A stretch of DNA of 64,000 nucleotides from Heterobilharzia americana (Eukaryota > Platyhelminthes > Trematoda > Strigeidida > Schistosomatidae). Position numbers and translations under genes: made by a program. Location of the stretch: positions 28,411,661 to 28,475,660 of the forward strand of contig OX104127.1 in the NCBI GenBank assembly GCA_944470555.2. The letters run 5' to 3'. Of the stretch, positions 52,740 through 63,249 are shown piece after piece. Under the pieces are notes generated by a model. The model did not search any database, had not been told where the DNA came from, and worked only from the letters and a program-made list of their open reading frames with translations. Numbering within the stretch: position 1 is the stretch's first letter; the number at the start of each line of letters is the position of its first letter.

Positions 52740-53875
52740 TACTCATTTTATTTAGGTTTATCAATCTAGACTTAGCTAGTTTTCTCTATTGTGTTAACCT
52801 GAATAACCCTATTTGGTTAGTTCAGCCTATATACTTGACCTTACAGTAATTGTGAGGTATTTGGTAAATTATACTGTTCTGTCTAATTAGATCAATATAA
52901 TCTTTTATATGACAAAGTTTGCTGGTCAGTGAGTTTTTAAGTTTACTTTCTACCCTAATCCCAGTCTTGTTGATGTGTGGAGAATTTTGCTAACAATTAG
53001 ATCAAAGAATATAAAAAAAAGAACTATAAAAAACTACACCCGAAAGTTGTGATCACCTTAGTATGATTATCAACAATAAATCCTACTCGAAACGTCATCT
53101 AGGAAACAAGTAACCTTAAATCACTGTCTGCTTATCAACTTGACTATACTTAGATGTTTTTACATTGTACTACAGTGCTCAAGCTCTATACCTACACTAA
53201 TGTGCACATTTGTAATTGGTTAACTACGATCGGGATTTTATGTTACAGTCTTATTCATTTTCATATACCTTCAAGATCCTTGTTATAGTGATTTAAAAGG
53301 TATCACAGAATGTATGTGCCTCAGACGTTAATTTAAAATCAGCTGTTCTCCCTCAAAATAGAAGATAGTAATTCGGAGTTTATTTCCAATTACAGTCTAC
53401 GGTGGTATCACTTTCATTCTGGAATCATTTTTGAAAGAAAATGCTTGATATCTAACCACGAATTACCCTGAATCAAAAAAAATGCAGCCAACACGATGAA
53501 CATTTGTTCATGTATGAAGTGTAAGACAGAACTAAATACATACTTTAAAGCTTTACAACATGTCTATGATAAACCAGTTGGACCTCTTTCTGATGATAGA
53601 TAAAAACGTGATTGAAATCATAAAAGGCAATTGAACTAGAATCAAAGACGAGTTACATATTGGCCTGTTGATGAGGTCTTCATCTCACGTGATTCACCAG
53701 AACCGATATGCAATTTTTAATCTTCCGTTTGCTGCCTCCCTGAAATCTACTGTTCCTGGTTTATTTGAATATAAGCAGATGCCAAAAAGTTCAATAATTC
53801 AATATCTCAGTGCTTGTTTAGTAATTGGCGGTGACGAACACTTAGAATATTGATTGTTTTTCCTATACTTGTGTA
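52740..53875. other. Intergenic or intronic stretch without recognised content
   Basis: AT-rich. A 61-residue + strand frame at 53668-53853 has reasonable composition but no motif I recognise and no clear splice context. Confidence 0.4.
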
Positions 53876-53879
53876 GATC

Positions 53880-54090
53880 TATTGCGTTTGAATTGATGAG
53901 TGGGGACACCCCGACTTACCAAGGTGTGGTTACGTCCAGCTGATGAGTCCCAAGTAAGATGAAATGCCGTCTTGGATTTCACTACTACTTACTACTAAGC
54001 TCATTAAAACATAGTTAATCTTCAGGCAATATCAAAGCCACCCCACAGGAGCCTATATTTTAACAGAGAATGATAGATATAATGGAGCAC
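53880..54090 (+). repeat. Family A (Sm-alpha-like) repeat with best-preserved hammerhead core
   Basis: The 5' part is truncated. The hammerhead-like segment spans 53932-53979: stem I GTCCAG/TTGGAT, box CTGATGA (53940-53946) intact, stem II GTCC...AGAT with one C-A mismatch and a G-T pair, GAAA (53961-53964) intact, and GTC (53969-53971) at the cleavage site. The next unit start follows at about 54025 (AGGCAATATCAAAGCC, AGGAGCC). Stem III is very short, as in the known schistosome ribozyme. This is the only copy here with all core residues conserved. Confidence 0.75.
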
Positions 54091-54584
54091 ACAGACGCTA
54101 TACTAGGATTAACAGTAAATGCCAAAAAATATATCAAATGAAAGTTCAGAATTACGCTGACTGAAGAAGTTAGCTACCAACGTGGCTATGAATATCTGTT
54201 GTAAAAGAAAGTTAGCTGACACCTTAGAAATTTAGGAGATAGGAGGCTTACATGAAGCTTTTTCAGGATAACTTCTCACTAGCGAATCAAATCGGCGATT
54301 GCCTAGGCATACAAGTTGAAAATTAAAATCATCCTTGACGTCACACTTATGTGATAAAAATTAATAGAACTCGCATAATTTCAGAAGGATTTGGGTGATA
54401 TTCGGAAAGCCGATATGATAAGTTTTACAATCATATTACAGACAGTTCATATACCATATACTAGAGCAAAATGATATCCTGAATTCCTGATGGTTATTTA
54501 CAACCAAATAACTGGCAAAATTATTGAAATCAGGAAAGAACGTTTTGAATATTTGCACTTGACTCCTTGACTAAACACGCTTAC

Positions 54585-54729
54585 AATTTTGTGAGAAGTG
54601 CAAGCAGTTATGCTTTCGCATATGCTGCGCCTTAAAGATCTTTGTACAGTTCTTCTCTTTTGCATACTTGAAGGAAGCGAGGAAAACAGCAGCGGTAGAA
54701 CTAGGAATTCTCTTCAGCTGCTTTAAAAT
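54585..54729 (-). CDS. Exon-like open segment of unknown gene or repeat
   Basis: On the - strand an acceptor (TTTATATTTTACAG) precedes 54729 and a donor (GTAAGCGTG) follows 54585. The 145 bases encode ILKQLKRIPSSTAAVFLASF then KYAKEKNCTKIFKAQHM in phase 0, leaving in phase 1. Composition and splice signals look real. A similar pattern at 36064-36246 suggests a dispersed family. The phase does not fit directly onto the exon at 50914, so at least one more exon would be needed if they belong together. Confidence 0.35.
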
Positions 54730-54789
54730 CTGTAAAATATAAATTTTATGATTATGACATTGTTGAACACTGCCCATACGAAAAAGAGT

Positions 54790-55680
54790 TCGAAGATGAA
54801 CACCGAATATCTACTATATCTTAGCGGTGCTAGATAGATATAGTCATGTGTTTTGGCTCAGGAGAAATTCTTTTTGATTGCCTTGAGAAACTAGTTAATT
54901 TTAACCTGGTAGACGAAAACTAATTACTGGACAGGAGAAGCGTTTATTTAAGCCTTCACTGGAGTGAATTCTGACAACAGTACCCTCTAAGTCACCACAT
55001 TCTGCCTCTACATATTTTACATCCTAGTCATTTGTGAATGGTACTAATTTATGTGACAACTTTGCACCTTTCTGAGTCCTCGTTTAAGCTGTAACCACAT
55101 TTCAGTGTGTTACAGATCAATCTTTAATCCCAAATGGATCATTGCAATTCGGGAATTAGTTTCATCAATGATTTTGACTACACGATATGAAAACTAGTGG
55201 AAGTCAATACCTACCTCTGTTAAAATATCAAACCTGTACAACTTCCTCTCAGTCATGACTAGCAAAAGACTTGGCATCAATAATATGATCTGTTATTAAA
55301 TGATCAGCTGAATAATGCTATGTAAACACCCCAAGTCTGCTGTATTTCTTAAAGCTTCTGGTACTATGGCGACAACTAAATCCAGTTGTAAACAGAAAAC
55401 AGGGAGTTTGAGAGGACATGTTCAGTCCTATGTTTAAGAATAAAATAAAGAAAAAGGTATTATGATTGGAAAACAACTGATCCAGCAAGGAGAAAACCTC
55501 AAAATAAGAATAATCAACGTGGAAATGTATAAAGATCTTAAACAGTGCTTTCATAGCCACCATCTGTGCTTCTGTCGGTGGAATTACAAAACGGTTACGT
55601 ATCTTGAAGAATTATAGTTTCGGCAAATAACTTTGCTAGTCATAAACTAAAATTTGAAGGTTTATGGGGATTTATTTCTT
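54790..55680. other. Stretch without recognised content
   Basis: An 81-residue - strand frame at 55318-55563 is hydrophobic and Phe/Ser-rich but has no recognised motif. Nothing else is seen. Confidence 0.4.
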
Positions 55681-56029
55681 GATTTCAGGTTGGTATTCAT
55701 CATGGACTGATATTAGGCGAAGAAACACTGGAAACCTGGGAGCATTGGACAACTGTTTCATCCTATTATGTTATGGGACTATTCCGTAGTGTAAACCAGT
55801 AACCCTGCCAGAGATTATTGGTGACGCGCTGTAAGAAGTGATTCCCGCGGTCCTGACGAGAACTCATGACTGGCAGGGTCAACCAAATTGGACATGAGGA
55901 CAGTTACTCAACGATAGCATTGGATGGAGGTCACGCTATAGTGCTTACTGGCAGAAGTAAGAAATGTGGGCCCCTGGATGCCGACTAATACGAAACAGCT
56001 GTCCAATGCTTCCAGGTATCCAGTGTTTC

Positions 56030-56043
56030 TCCAATTAATGTTA
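56030..56043. repeat. Target-site duplication, left copy
   Basis: TCCAATTAATGTTA, identical to 59258-59271. The last three bases may overlap the element's own TTA-repeat tail. Confidence 0.85.
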
Positions 56044-59000
56044 TTATTATTATTATTATTAGTCCCTTGGGTTCCGAGTGGAACATAGGGCTTCAGTAGC
56101 ACGCCTCCAGTGACCTCTGTTCTCTGAGATCTTTTGAACCTGGTTCCACGACAGCCCAGAAGCTCTCATTTCCTCCTCGCATGACCTCCTCCATGTCACC
56201 CTCGGACGTCCAACTCGTCGCTTCCCATAGGGATTCCACTCGAGGGCCTGACGCGTGATGTCCTCAGTCGGCCTTCTCAGTGCATGCCCAATCCATCTCC
56301 ACTTCTTCCTGCATATTTGTTGCGTGATAGGTTCTTGGTTGCTTCGTTCCCAGAGTTCCTTGTTGCTTATTTTTTCTGGCCATCTGATCTTCAGCAACGA
56401 GCGTAAGCAGTTGTTGATGAATGTCTGTAGTTTATTGGAAATACCTTTCGTGGCGCGCCAAGTCTCTGAGCCATACAAGAGCACTGACTTGACGTTGGTG
56501 TTGAAAATCCGTATCTTGTTCCGCATGCTGAGTGCAGAAGATCTCCACACTGGTTTCAGGCTAATGAACGCCTGTCTTGCTTTTCCGATTCTGACTTTGA
56601 CGTCCTCGTCCGTCCCGCCTGTAGTTGAAACAGTGCTTCCTAGATAAGTGAAGGAGGTTACTTCCTTCAAGTTTCTCCCGTTGACGGTGATTGGAGTTTG
56701 TTGTTGTTGTTGATGGTGGTGGTGCGGTATCTTCATCACTTCTGTCTTCTCTATATTCACCTGAAGTCCCGTCTTAGCTGCCTCTTCTGTCAACTTGTTA
56801 GTTTTTGCCTGCAGATCTTCAAGTTTATGTGACATTAGGCACAAGTCATCGGCGAAATCCAAGTCTTCTAGGTTCTTTTCCGTCGTCCAGTGTATCCCCC
56901 TCTTCTCGCTGCCTACTGTTTGCTGCATGATCCAGTCCACCACAATAAGGAATATCATGGGGGATAGTAGGCAACCTTGTTTCACTCCTGTCTTCACTTC
57001 AAAGGCATCACTGAGCTTCCCATTGTGGATTACTTGGCATGTGGCATCTTCATATAGTTGTTGAATGAGGCGGATAAAGGTTTGCGGTACTCCGTAGTAT
57101 TGAAGCAGTTTCCAAATTACTTCTCGGTCGACGCTGTCAAAGGCCTTCTCAAAGTCGATGAAGTTGAGGTATAGAGCTGATTGCCATTCTACGCTCTGTT
57201 CTATGATGATACGAAGCGTTGCAATTTGGTCAGCACATGATTTGTACTTCCTGAAGCCTGCCTGTTCCGGTCGCAGTTTTGAATCCAGTGCGTCTTTAAG
57301 CCTCTCCAGGATGATGCGGCTTAATATTTTACTTGGGGTGGACAGGAGAGTGATTCCGCGCCAGTTCTTGCAAGCACTGAGGTCTCCCTTCTTCGGCAGT
57401 TTGACAAGGTAACCCTTCTTCCAATCGTCAGGTACCTTCTCTTCCTTCCACACCTTCTGCAATAGTGGTGTGAGCATGTCCGCTGTTGTCTCTGCATCTG
57501 TTCTCAGTGCTTCTGGCGGTATTCCATCTGGTCCTGCTGCTTTCCCACCTTTCAGTAGCTTTATGGCGTTCAGGACTTCCATTTTCGTTGGGGGATTTAT
57601 GTTCACTTGTAATTCAGCGGCTGCAGGTGGTATTTCTGGACGAAGTGCAGGTGGTGGTCGATTCAAGAGCTTCTTGAAGTGGTCGGCCCATCGTTTCCTC
57701 TGTTTCTCTTCTTTCGTAATTAAATTTCCTTCTTCATCTTTTATTGGTTTCATCTGTGTTGGTCTCTTCCCTGATAGCAACCTGGTTATTTGATACAATG
57801 TCGTCAGGTCTCTCTTACCTGCAGCCTGTTCTGCTTCACTTGCCAGTGTGTCGTAGAAGTGTCTTTTGTCTTTGCGTGCACTCTTCTTCACTTCTTTGTC
57901 CAGTGTTTTATACATTGTGCTCAGTTCCTCTTGTCGTTGAGCATCCTTGCACTGGTTTATCTTCTGCTTCACCATCCTCCTCTCCTCTATCAGCTTCCAG
58001 GTATCCGTCGAGATCCATTCCTTGTCTTCTTTCTTCTTCCTTCCTAATACGGCTGTGCAGGTTTCTTTCCACACAGCTTTCAAAGACTTCCAGTGTTCTT
58101 CCACACAGGTTTCTTCAGGGATGTCCCTCGACGTCTCCCATTTTGTCTTGATGGCTGCTTTGAAGATCTCCTTTGTAGTTTCATCCTTCAGTTTCCGAGT
58201 GTTGTACTTGAATTGAGGTCTATCACCAGCTTCCTTGAAGGCTTTTAACTTGATTTGGAAGGTTCCTTGCACTAGATAGTGGTCTGAACCTACATCTGCT
58301 CCTCTTCTTGACCTTGTGTTAAGTAGACTGCGTCTCCATTTTCTTGAGATTGAGATAAAGTCGATTTGATTTTTAGTGTGTCCATCTGGTGAAGTCCATG
58401 TCGCTTTGTGGATATCCTTGTGCCTGAACACACTGCCTCCAATCACCAAATCGTTGAATGCACAGAATTCTGCAAACAATTCTCCATTCTCATTCATTTC
58501 ACCTAGCGCCTCTCGACCCATGGTTAGTTCTCTTCCCGTATTGTCCCCTCCCAGTTTGGCATTCATGTCGCCCATTAGAATTTTGATATCGCCAACTGAC
58601 GTCTTGTCCAGTGTTGATTGAAGTTGTCTGTAGAAATCCTCCTTTTTCTCTTGCTCTGCATTATTTGTAGGTGCATAACATTGTATGATTGTGACCTTTC
58701 TTCCTTTTGAGTTGAACCTTGCTGTCATGATCCTGGAGGAGATTGGTTCCCACTGCATGAGAGCCTTCGATGCTCTTGAGGACATCATGATAGCCACTCC
58801 CTCAGTGTGCTCGTGGTTGGCGTCTGGGTGACCGGAGTAGATTATTGATTCTCCAGTTGACAGTTTGGAGAGTCCACTCCCATTCCATCTGCTTTCGCAA
58901 ATCCCAAGCACTTCGATGTTATACCTTCTCATCTCCTTTGCAATCTGGGCTGCCTTACTGGGTTCAAACATCGTGCGGACATTCCATGTCCCCACGTTTA

Positions 59001-59257
59001 CTTTCGCTTTCATCGAGAGAAGACACATCGGCCAATTGGCTTCCCGAAGGCTTTCACCAACTGGCGTCATTTCGCCTCTCCGATTCCAGCGGGGAATAAG
59101 TTTGTTTTCATTTTTTATATTTTGTTTGTGCTTTGAAGTTTCTTTAGCGGTTAGATTTGTTTTACGGGGTAGGGTTGCTAGCCCTATGCCCAACCTTCCC
59201 TCTTTACCCGGGCTTAGGACCGGCTAGTAACTAGTAAACTAGTTAACCAGGCGAGGT
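56041..59257 (-). mobile_element. Full-length RTE-clade non-LTR retrotransposon, apparently intact
   Basis: The element is about 3.2 kb. On the - strand it runs from about 59257 (5' end) to a short (TAA)n 3' tail at 56060-56041. It holds a single long open reading frame and is bounded by a 14-base target-site duplication. A short 3' tail of simple repeats, a single frame encoding an AP-like endonuclease and reverse transcriptase, and no LTRs are RTE hallmarks; the closest named schistosome family is probably SR2. The remnants at 32662 and 45390 are related older copies. Intact frame and exact duplication point to a recent insertion. Confidence 0.9.
56059..59193 (-). CDS. RTE retrotransposon polyprotein: AP endonuclease and reverse transcriptase
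   Basis: The 1044-residue protein nicks target DNA and copies its own RNA at the nick (target-primed reverse transcription). Residues about 65-310 are an APE-type endonuclease: GTWNVRT at 68-74, ICESRWNGSG with the metal-binding Glu100, QCYAPTN near 171-177, GDMNA at 208-212 and SDH at 303-305. A Lys/Glu-rich connector follows. Residues about 535-800 are reverse transcriptase: KAAGPDGIP at 551-559, motif A FIDFEKAFDS at 688-697, motif B GVKQGCLLSP at 736-745, motif C FADD at 780-783. YLGSTVS at 850-856 and [11 protein letters not shown] at 905-915 are the thumb. A basic KRRVGRPRVTWRR lies near 991-1003. A His/Gln run (HHHHQQQQQ) sits at 824-832. No stop or frameshift is seen and all catalytic residues are present. 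The Met at 59193 is the first in frame; the true start could be the Met at residue 61 just before the endonuclease. Open frames on the + strand here are shadows. Confidence 0.95.
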   Translation of the reverse strand: MGIGLATLPRKTNLTAKETSKHKQNIKNENKLIPRWNRRGEMTPVGESLREANWPMCLLSMKAKVNVGTWNVRTMFEPSKAAQIAKEMRRYNIEVLGICESRWNGSGLSKLSTGESIIYSGHPDANHEHTEGVAIMMSSRASKALMQWEPISSRIMTARFNSKGRKVTIIQCYAPTNNAEQEKKEDFYRQLQSTLDKTSVGDIKILMGDMNAKLGGDNTGRELTMGREALGEMNENGELFAEFCAFNDLVIGGSVFRHKDIHKATWTSPDGHTKNQIDFISISRKWRRSLLNTRSRRGADVGSDHYLVQGTFQIKLKAFKEAGDRPQFKYNTRKLKDETTKEIFKAAIKTKWETSRDIPEETCVEEHWKSLKAVWKETCTAVLGRKKKEDKEWISTDTWKLIEERRMVKQKINQCKDAQRQEELSTMYKTLDKEVKKSARKDKRHFYDTLASEAEQAAGKRDLTTLYQITRLLSGKRPTQMKPIKDEEGNLITKEEKQRKRWADHFKKLLNRPPPALRPEIPPAAAELQVNINPPTKMEVLNAIKLLKGGKAAGPDGIPPEALRTDAETTADMLTPLLQKVWKEEKVPDDWKKGYLVKLPKKGDLSACKNWRGITLLSTPSKILSRIILERLKDALDSKLRPEQAGFRKYKSCADQIATLRIIIEQSVEWQSALYLNFIDFEKAFDSVDREVIWKLLQYYGVPQTFIRLIQQLYEDATCQVIHNGKLSDAFEVKTGVKQGCLLSPMIFLIVVDWIMQQTVGSEKRGIHWTTEKNLEDLDFADDLCLMSHKLEDLQAKTNKLTEEAAKTGLQVNIEKTEVMKIPHHHHQQQQQTPITVNGRNLKEVTSFTYLGSTVSTTGGTDEDVKVRIGKARQAFISLKPVWRSSALSMRNKIRIFNTNVKSVLLYGSETWRATKGISNKLQTFINNCLRSLLKIRWPEKISNKELWERSNQEPITQQICRKKWRWIGHALRRPTEDITRQALEWNPYGKRRVGRPRVTWRRSCEEEMRASGLSWNQVQKISENRGHWRRATEALCSTRNPRD

Positions 59258-59271
59258 TCCAATTAATGTTA
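59258..59271. repeat. Target-site duplication, right copy
   Basis: TCCAATTAATGTTA, matching 56030-56043. Confidence 0.85.
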
Positions 59272-59299
59272 CTCCATGATAAATACCAACCTGAAGTCA

Positions 59300-61025
59300 T
59301 AAACGTGGCTTGCACTTTGATGCCATCAAAAGAGAAAAAGATTCCGCAAAAATAGAAAGGATTTTGAAAAAAATTATATTTGTTAAATAATTCATCTAGG
59401 CATCATTGTGTGTTCATAGTATTTAAAAGTTTATGCTACCGATCATGTATCCATGGATGATCGACTATCATTTTGCGCCTCCTTTATTTTGATAAATAGT
59501 TATACGCTAAGCGTTTAGCGATTAAATATTTCTAGTCAGATAAATTTTGAAGGTTTTCTAAGTAATACCTAGTTTAGTACACCAAAATACATGGATTTAT
59601 CTAGCAGTTCTAAATTCATAAAAGTATCTTTTTCATTCTTCGTTAATGTGATAACTTACAAGCTAAGAAAGTTAATGAGTAGAATGATACTTACAACAAC
59701 TTATATTGAACTGACTACATGTTAGAGAGTAACAATATATTCAGTTGCTTGTAAACTGATCAGCTGCTTAGTAAGTGCCTCGAAAAGGACTCATTCACAG
59801 TCTGATGAATATCGTTCTACTCAAACAGAATGTGCATCATTTAGATATTTCTCACAAAGTGATATTGTGCCAAGAAAGATCTTGTTGCATAATGAATTAT
59901 TAAAATGACAAAATATACTATGAAGCGGTTGTCACAACGTATTTCTATTCCTAATAATTGATTCACACATTTCGTTTAGTCTATGAACTGATAAAATTCT
60001 ACTTAATTGTAAGTTATACCATCAACCAGATGACGTAATTATGAGTAAACCACTAATACCTATTTTCACTGACATAGTTCCCGTAAACTGGGACGAAAGA
60101 AAGACAGCCCAAATAATAAAACAATACTGTAGGCAACATATTTTGGTTGTGACGTCATTAGTCGAAACTGCAGAAAGTGGTGATCGCTAATAAAAACATT
60201 TCTAGCCGCAGTAATCTAAACATTAAAAAAAGGGGAAAAAAGGAAGATAAATTTCAAATTTTGGATATGGAACAAAATGACAGAAATCGTTGGAAATTCG
60301 TTTGTTACAAAGTACTAGAATGAGACAATAGCTCAACTTTCATAGCTCTTCTCAATAAGCTATAAACTTGTTTTAGTGAAACGCATTTATTGAAGAGTCG
60401 AAAAATTATACTGAAATCATTGACTAAAGGAATAAATACGTTTTAATCGAAAATGCTCAACCTTTGGTATTTATAAGCAGGTATTATGGTAAATTCTGTA
60501 GTAGAGATGAAAACGTTTGATGTTAAAGAGTGAGTATATCTACAAGAGGACAAAATTAGGTAAATTAGGATTCAGACACTGCACTATATAGTATAGTTTC
60601 TTTGAAACGAGAGTGGAAGTTATCTGAGATACTCGAAATTAGAATTATTAAACCTAAGCAGAAAAGTACAAGTCAAAACTTCGCTTTCAAAAAATGCTTG
60701 TTAATTTCCTCAAAGCAGATTTTTTGATATGCAGCTAGGCTGTTCCAGACTATGATGAAGATATTTCCAGGAAAATAAGTTAAAAGAAAACAAGTAGTAC
60801 TTATAGCTCTACTTCACTCCGTTTTCGAAATACAGAACACAGTGTGGAAAATAGAAGAAAATTTGCAATTATTAGTGGGGCGCAACTGTATCCCATTTCG
60901 CTTCATAAACTTTACGGTAACGAAGAGGTTACAACTTGACCTTCACGAAGAATGAACACTTGTTAACCTTTAATTACGCTAAATAAAACTCTGGCGACAT
61001 GGTTTTCTTTCATGCCCTAACAGAT
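59300..61025. other. Stretch without recognised content
   Basis: AT-rich on both strands with no long open frame, no repeat family that I recognise and no clear exon. Confidence 0.45.
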
Positions 61026-61029
61026 CTGA

Positions 61030-61440
61030 AGGTAGTATCCATCACAGACTGATATTCATCTGAAGAAACACTGGAAACCTCATAGCACCGGGAAGCTATT
61101 ACATCCAAACATAGAACTCCTCAGAAGTACGCACTTAAGGCCTCAACCAAATCGAACGTGAAGTGAGTGCCAAATGATGACCTTGGTTGGCAATTGCACT
61201 GTCACGAATTGATGGAGGTAGGAAAATATGACCTGCTGAACTCTAACCCAGTAGCTGAATGGTTAGTGTGCTCACCGCGAGATTTGTAGGTCCTGATTTC
61301 AGTTCTATAAATGATCGTGGATTTGTACTGCTGAGGAGCTCAATACTAGGACGAAACAGCCATACGGTTCTCCTGCATTTTCGTGGTTTTCCAAATGACG
61401 TCAGTCTGCAAAAATGCTTTTTTCAAACAAGTCTTTATAA
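61030..61440. repeat. Family B foldback repeat, full length
   Basis: The left arm reads GTAGTATCCATCACAGACTG, then GAAGAAACACTGGAAACC. The right arm ends TTTTCCAAATGACGTCAGTC. The centre has CCCAGTAGCTGAATGGTTAG (box A-like) and GTAGGTCCTGATTTCAGTTC (box B-like). The right arm has CTGAGGA and GGACGAAAC but lost the GTC and stem II pairing. The left arm has CTGAGGA on the - strand but GTAA for GAAA. An 84-residue + strand frame over it is incidental. Confidence 0.65.
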
Positions 61441-61449
61441 ACCTCAAAA

Positions 61450-63090
61450 TGAGTTAATGGAGTCTTTGATTGAGCCTAACGCGTACTATCATACTTCAGT
61501 ATGGTACCTATGAAACTGCTCACTAAGTTTTTCTCTTACCTGGTGTTATGCAGTTCATCAATAATTTTAAGTCTATTAAGTGCTGTGTGATAGCTGTTTG
61601 ACGTTCTCTGAGCTTAAAGATTTGTTCTTGGACGTTTCATTATCGGGCTAAGTGACTTCATCAGCCTTTACTTCACAAAGAATGTTTCAATCTATATTAT
61701 ATCATTAGAGTGGTTTTCTTATGAATTTTGAAGCAGAATATTCTATGTTATAAATGTGGCCTCCAAGACAACGCACAAAGGAAATGATTAGGAAATGTAG
61801 TCATTTAAATAACCTTGACCAAAGAGATAGTTCGTAATATATTTAAGAAAACTAAAAGTTGTCCCTACTTCATCTACAAAGGAGTAGGTGAATGATTCAT
61901 TCTGTCCATAAACCTAACTCTTCATCAGTATTTGTGAGTCCTTGCTCGCTTCTGACCTACTTGCTGTATTTTGATGCTAGTCTTTGATGACGGTTTGTTG
62001 ACGCATACTTCCTAGCATTTAAAAAAAATGAAGGCCATCTAATTTTCAGACGTTTACTGAGATGTATGTGTTCTCATTAGGTATATCTGAGAGTAATCTG
62101 TCTTATTTTCGTCAAACACACCATCGCCTTGGAGTATGCATTTGGGTAATGTTGAAGCATCGGTTAACTCCTCACCTTTTGACCCTCTTTCTATTCTCTA
62201 TAATATTACAAACTAAATGACCATTGCATTCATTTAATCAAATCTTAAAGAATACAGTCAAATGAAGGATTCATAAATTTATTATCCAACCATAATAGTT
62301 ATTTGTTTTCAGGAAACATGGAGACTTAACATCAAGATTAGATTGAATGAAGATTCTATTCATTTTTCTTGGCAGTGAATGTTTTCTAAAAAGATTTGGC
62401 TGCATGCTGTTTCATTAGGTCATCAAGACAATATTATCCATTTATTGGCAATTTCAATAGTTGTTGTTTCTCATCATATTTTATTTAATTGAAAATATCA
62501 AGATTAATTCATTTGTATTTATTTCATATATGTCATTTTTCTATCAATTGTTATTTATTTAAGGTGAATTAAAATTTAACTATGTTTATCCATAGCAAAT
62601 ATTAACATACAGGCAGAAATTTCAAGACGAAATTATATTTGCATTTGAAAGTCGTTAGTTTTATTGCTTGACTACCTGTTCAAGCTTAAATTACATACAA
62701 TTTTGGCTCGAATGCATTGTGATTATTAATGGATAAGAGGAAGAAATGGTTGATCGACAAGCTTAGAATCAGATAGAATTTCACACACCATTATACTTCA
62801 TATGCAATTAACCAACTGTACCTTCATGTAATCATTTTGGCATAATACTATCACCGTAGAAAGAAATGAATAGATTAAAACATGGAGTTTAACAGGGGAA
62901 ATCAGTAGTAACATTCTTATCATTGAATAAACTGCTCGTAAACCCTAGTATATTGAGAGAGAAACTTCGTAACAATGCATTAAGTGGCTAGCAGTCACAA
63001 TGATCCTTTGTTGACTTACGTCATGATATTTATTACCTACACTTTAGAAAATAGTGACTTAAATATACAACTACTGCAAATCAAAGATGA
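61450..63090. other. Stretch without recognised content
   Basis: AT-rich, with no long open frame and no recognised repeat. Confidence 0.45.
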
Positions 63091-63100
63091 TGTTACTTAC

Positions 63101-63244
63101 CCCAATGCTGCTATTAATTTTTCTTCCAACTTCTGAATTACCCCTCTTCCATTTCGATCCAAGTATCATTTCACTTTATTTGCACTTCTTGTAACTTCTT
63201 GATTTCGATTTCCTTCCATTCATCCGGTGGCGGTAAGATGTAAC
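63101..63244 (-). pseudogene. Exon-like remnant on the - strand, broken
   Basis: On the - strand a good donor (GTAAGTAAC) follows the block at 63100. Upstream of it two protein-like pieces lie in different frames. LPPPDEWKEIEIKKLQEVQI, near 63235-63175, ends in TGA. VIQKLEEKLIAALG, near 63140-63101, leads straight into the donor. One stop and one frameshift separate them. The Lys/Glu-rich style recalls the putative exon at 50914. It could be a decayed exon or an exon with assembly errors. The family is unknown. Confidence 0.3.
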
Positions 63245-63249
63245 ATTAT

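Larger units (their letters stand above)
55685..59295. repeat. Family B foldback repeat interrupted by the RTE insertion
   Basis: The left arm is at 55688-55790 (GTTGGTATTCATCATGGACT, AACACTGGAAACCTGGGAGC). The right arm runs 55975-56043 (AATACGAAACAGCTGTCCAA, GCTTCCAGG) and resumes after the insertion at 59258-59293 (ACTCCATGATAAATACCAAC). The two right-arm pieces share the 14 bases TCCAATTAATGTTA. Its hammerhead boxes are damaged on both arms. Confidence 0.8.

Noticed and set aside
53668..53853. 61-residue + strand frame as an exon
   Set aside because: The composition is plausible but there is no motif and no convincing acceptor or donor.
56255..59227. Many + strand open frames (80-135 residues) across the RTE element
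   Set aside because: They are shadows of the 1044-residue - strand frame and have no motifs of their own.
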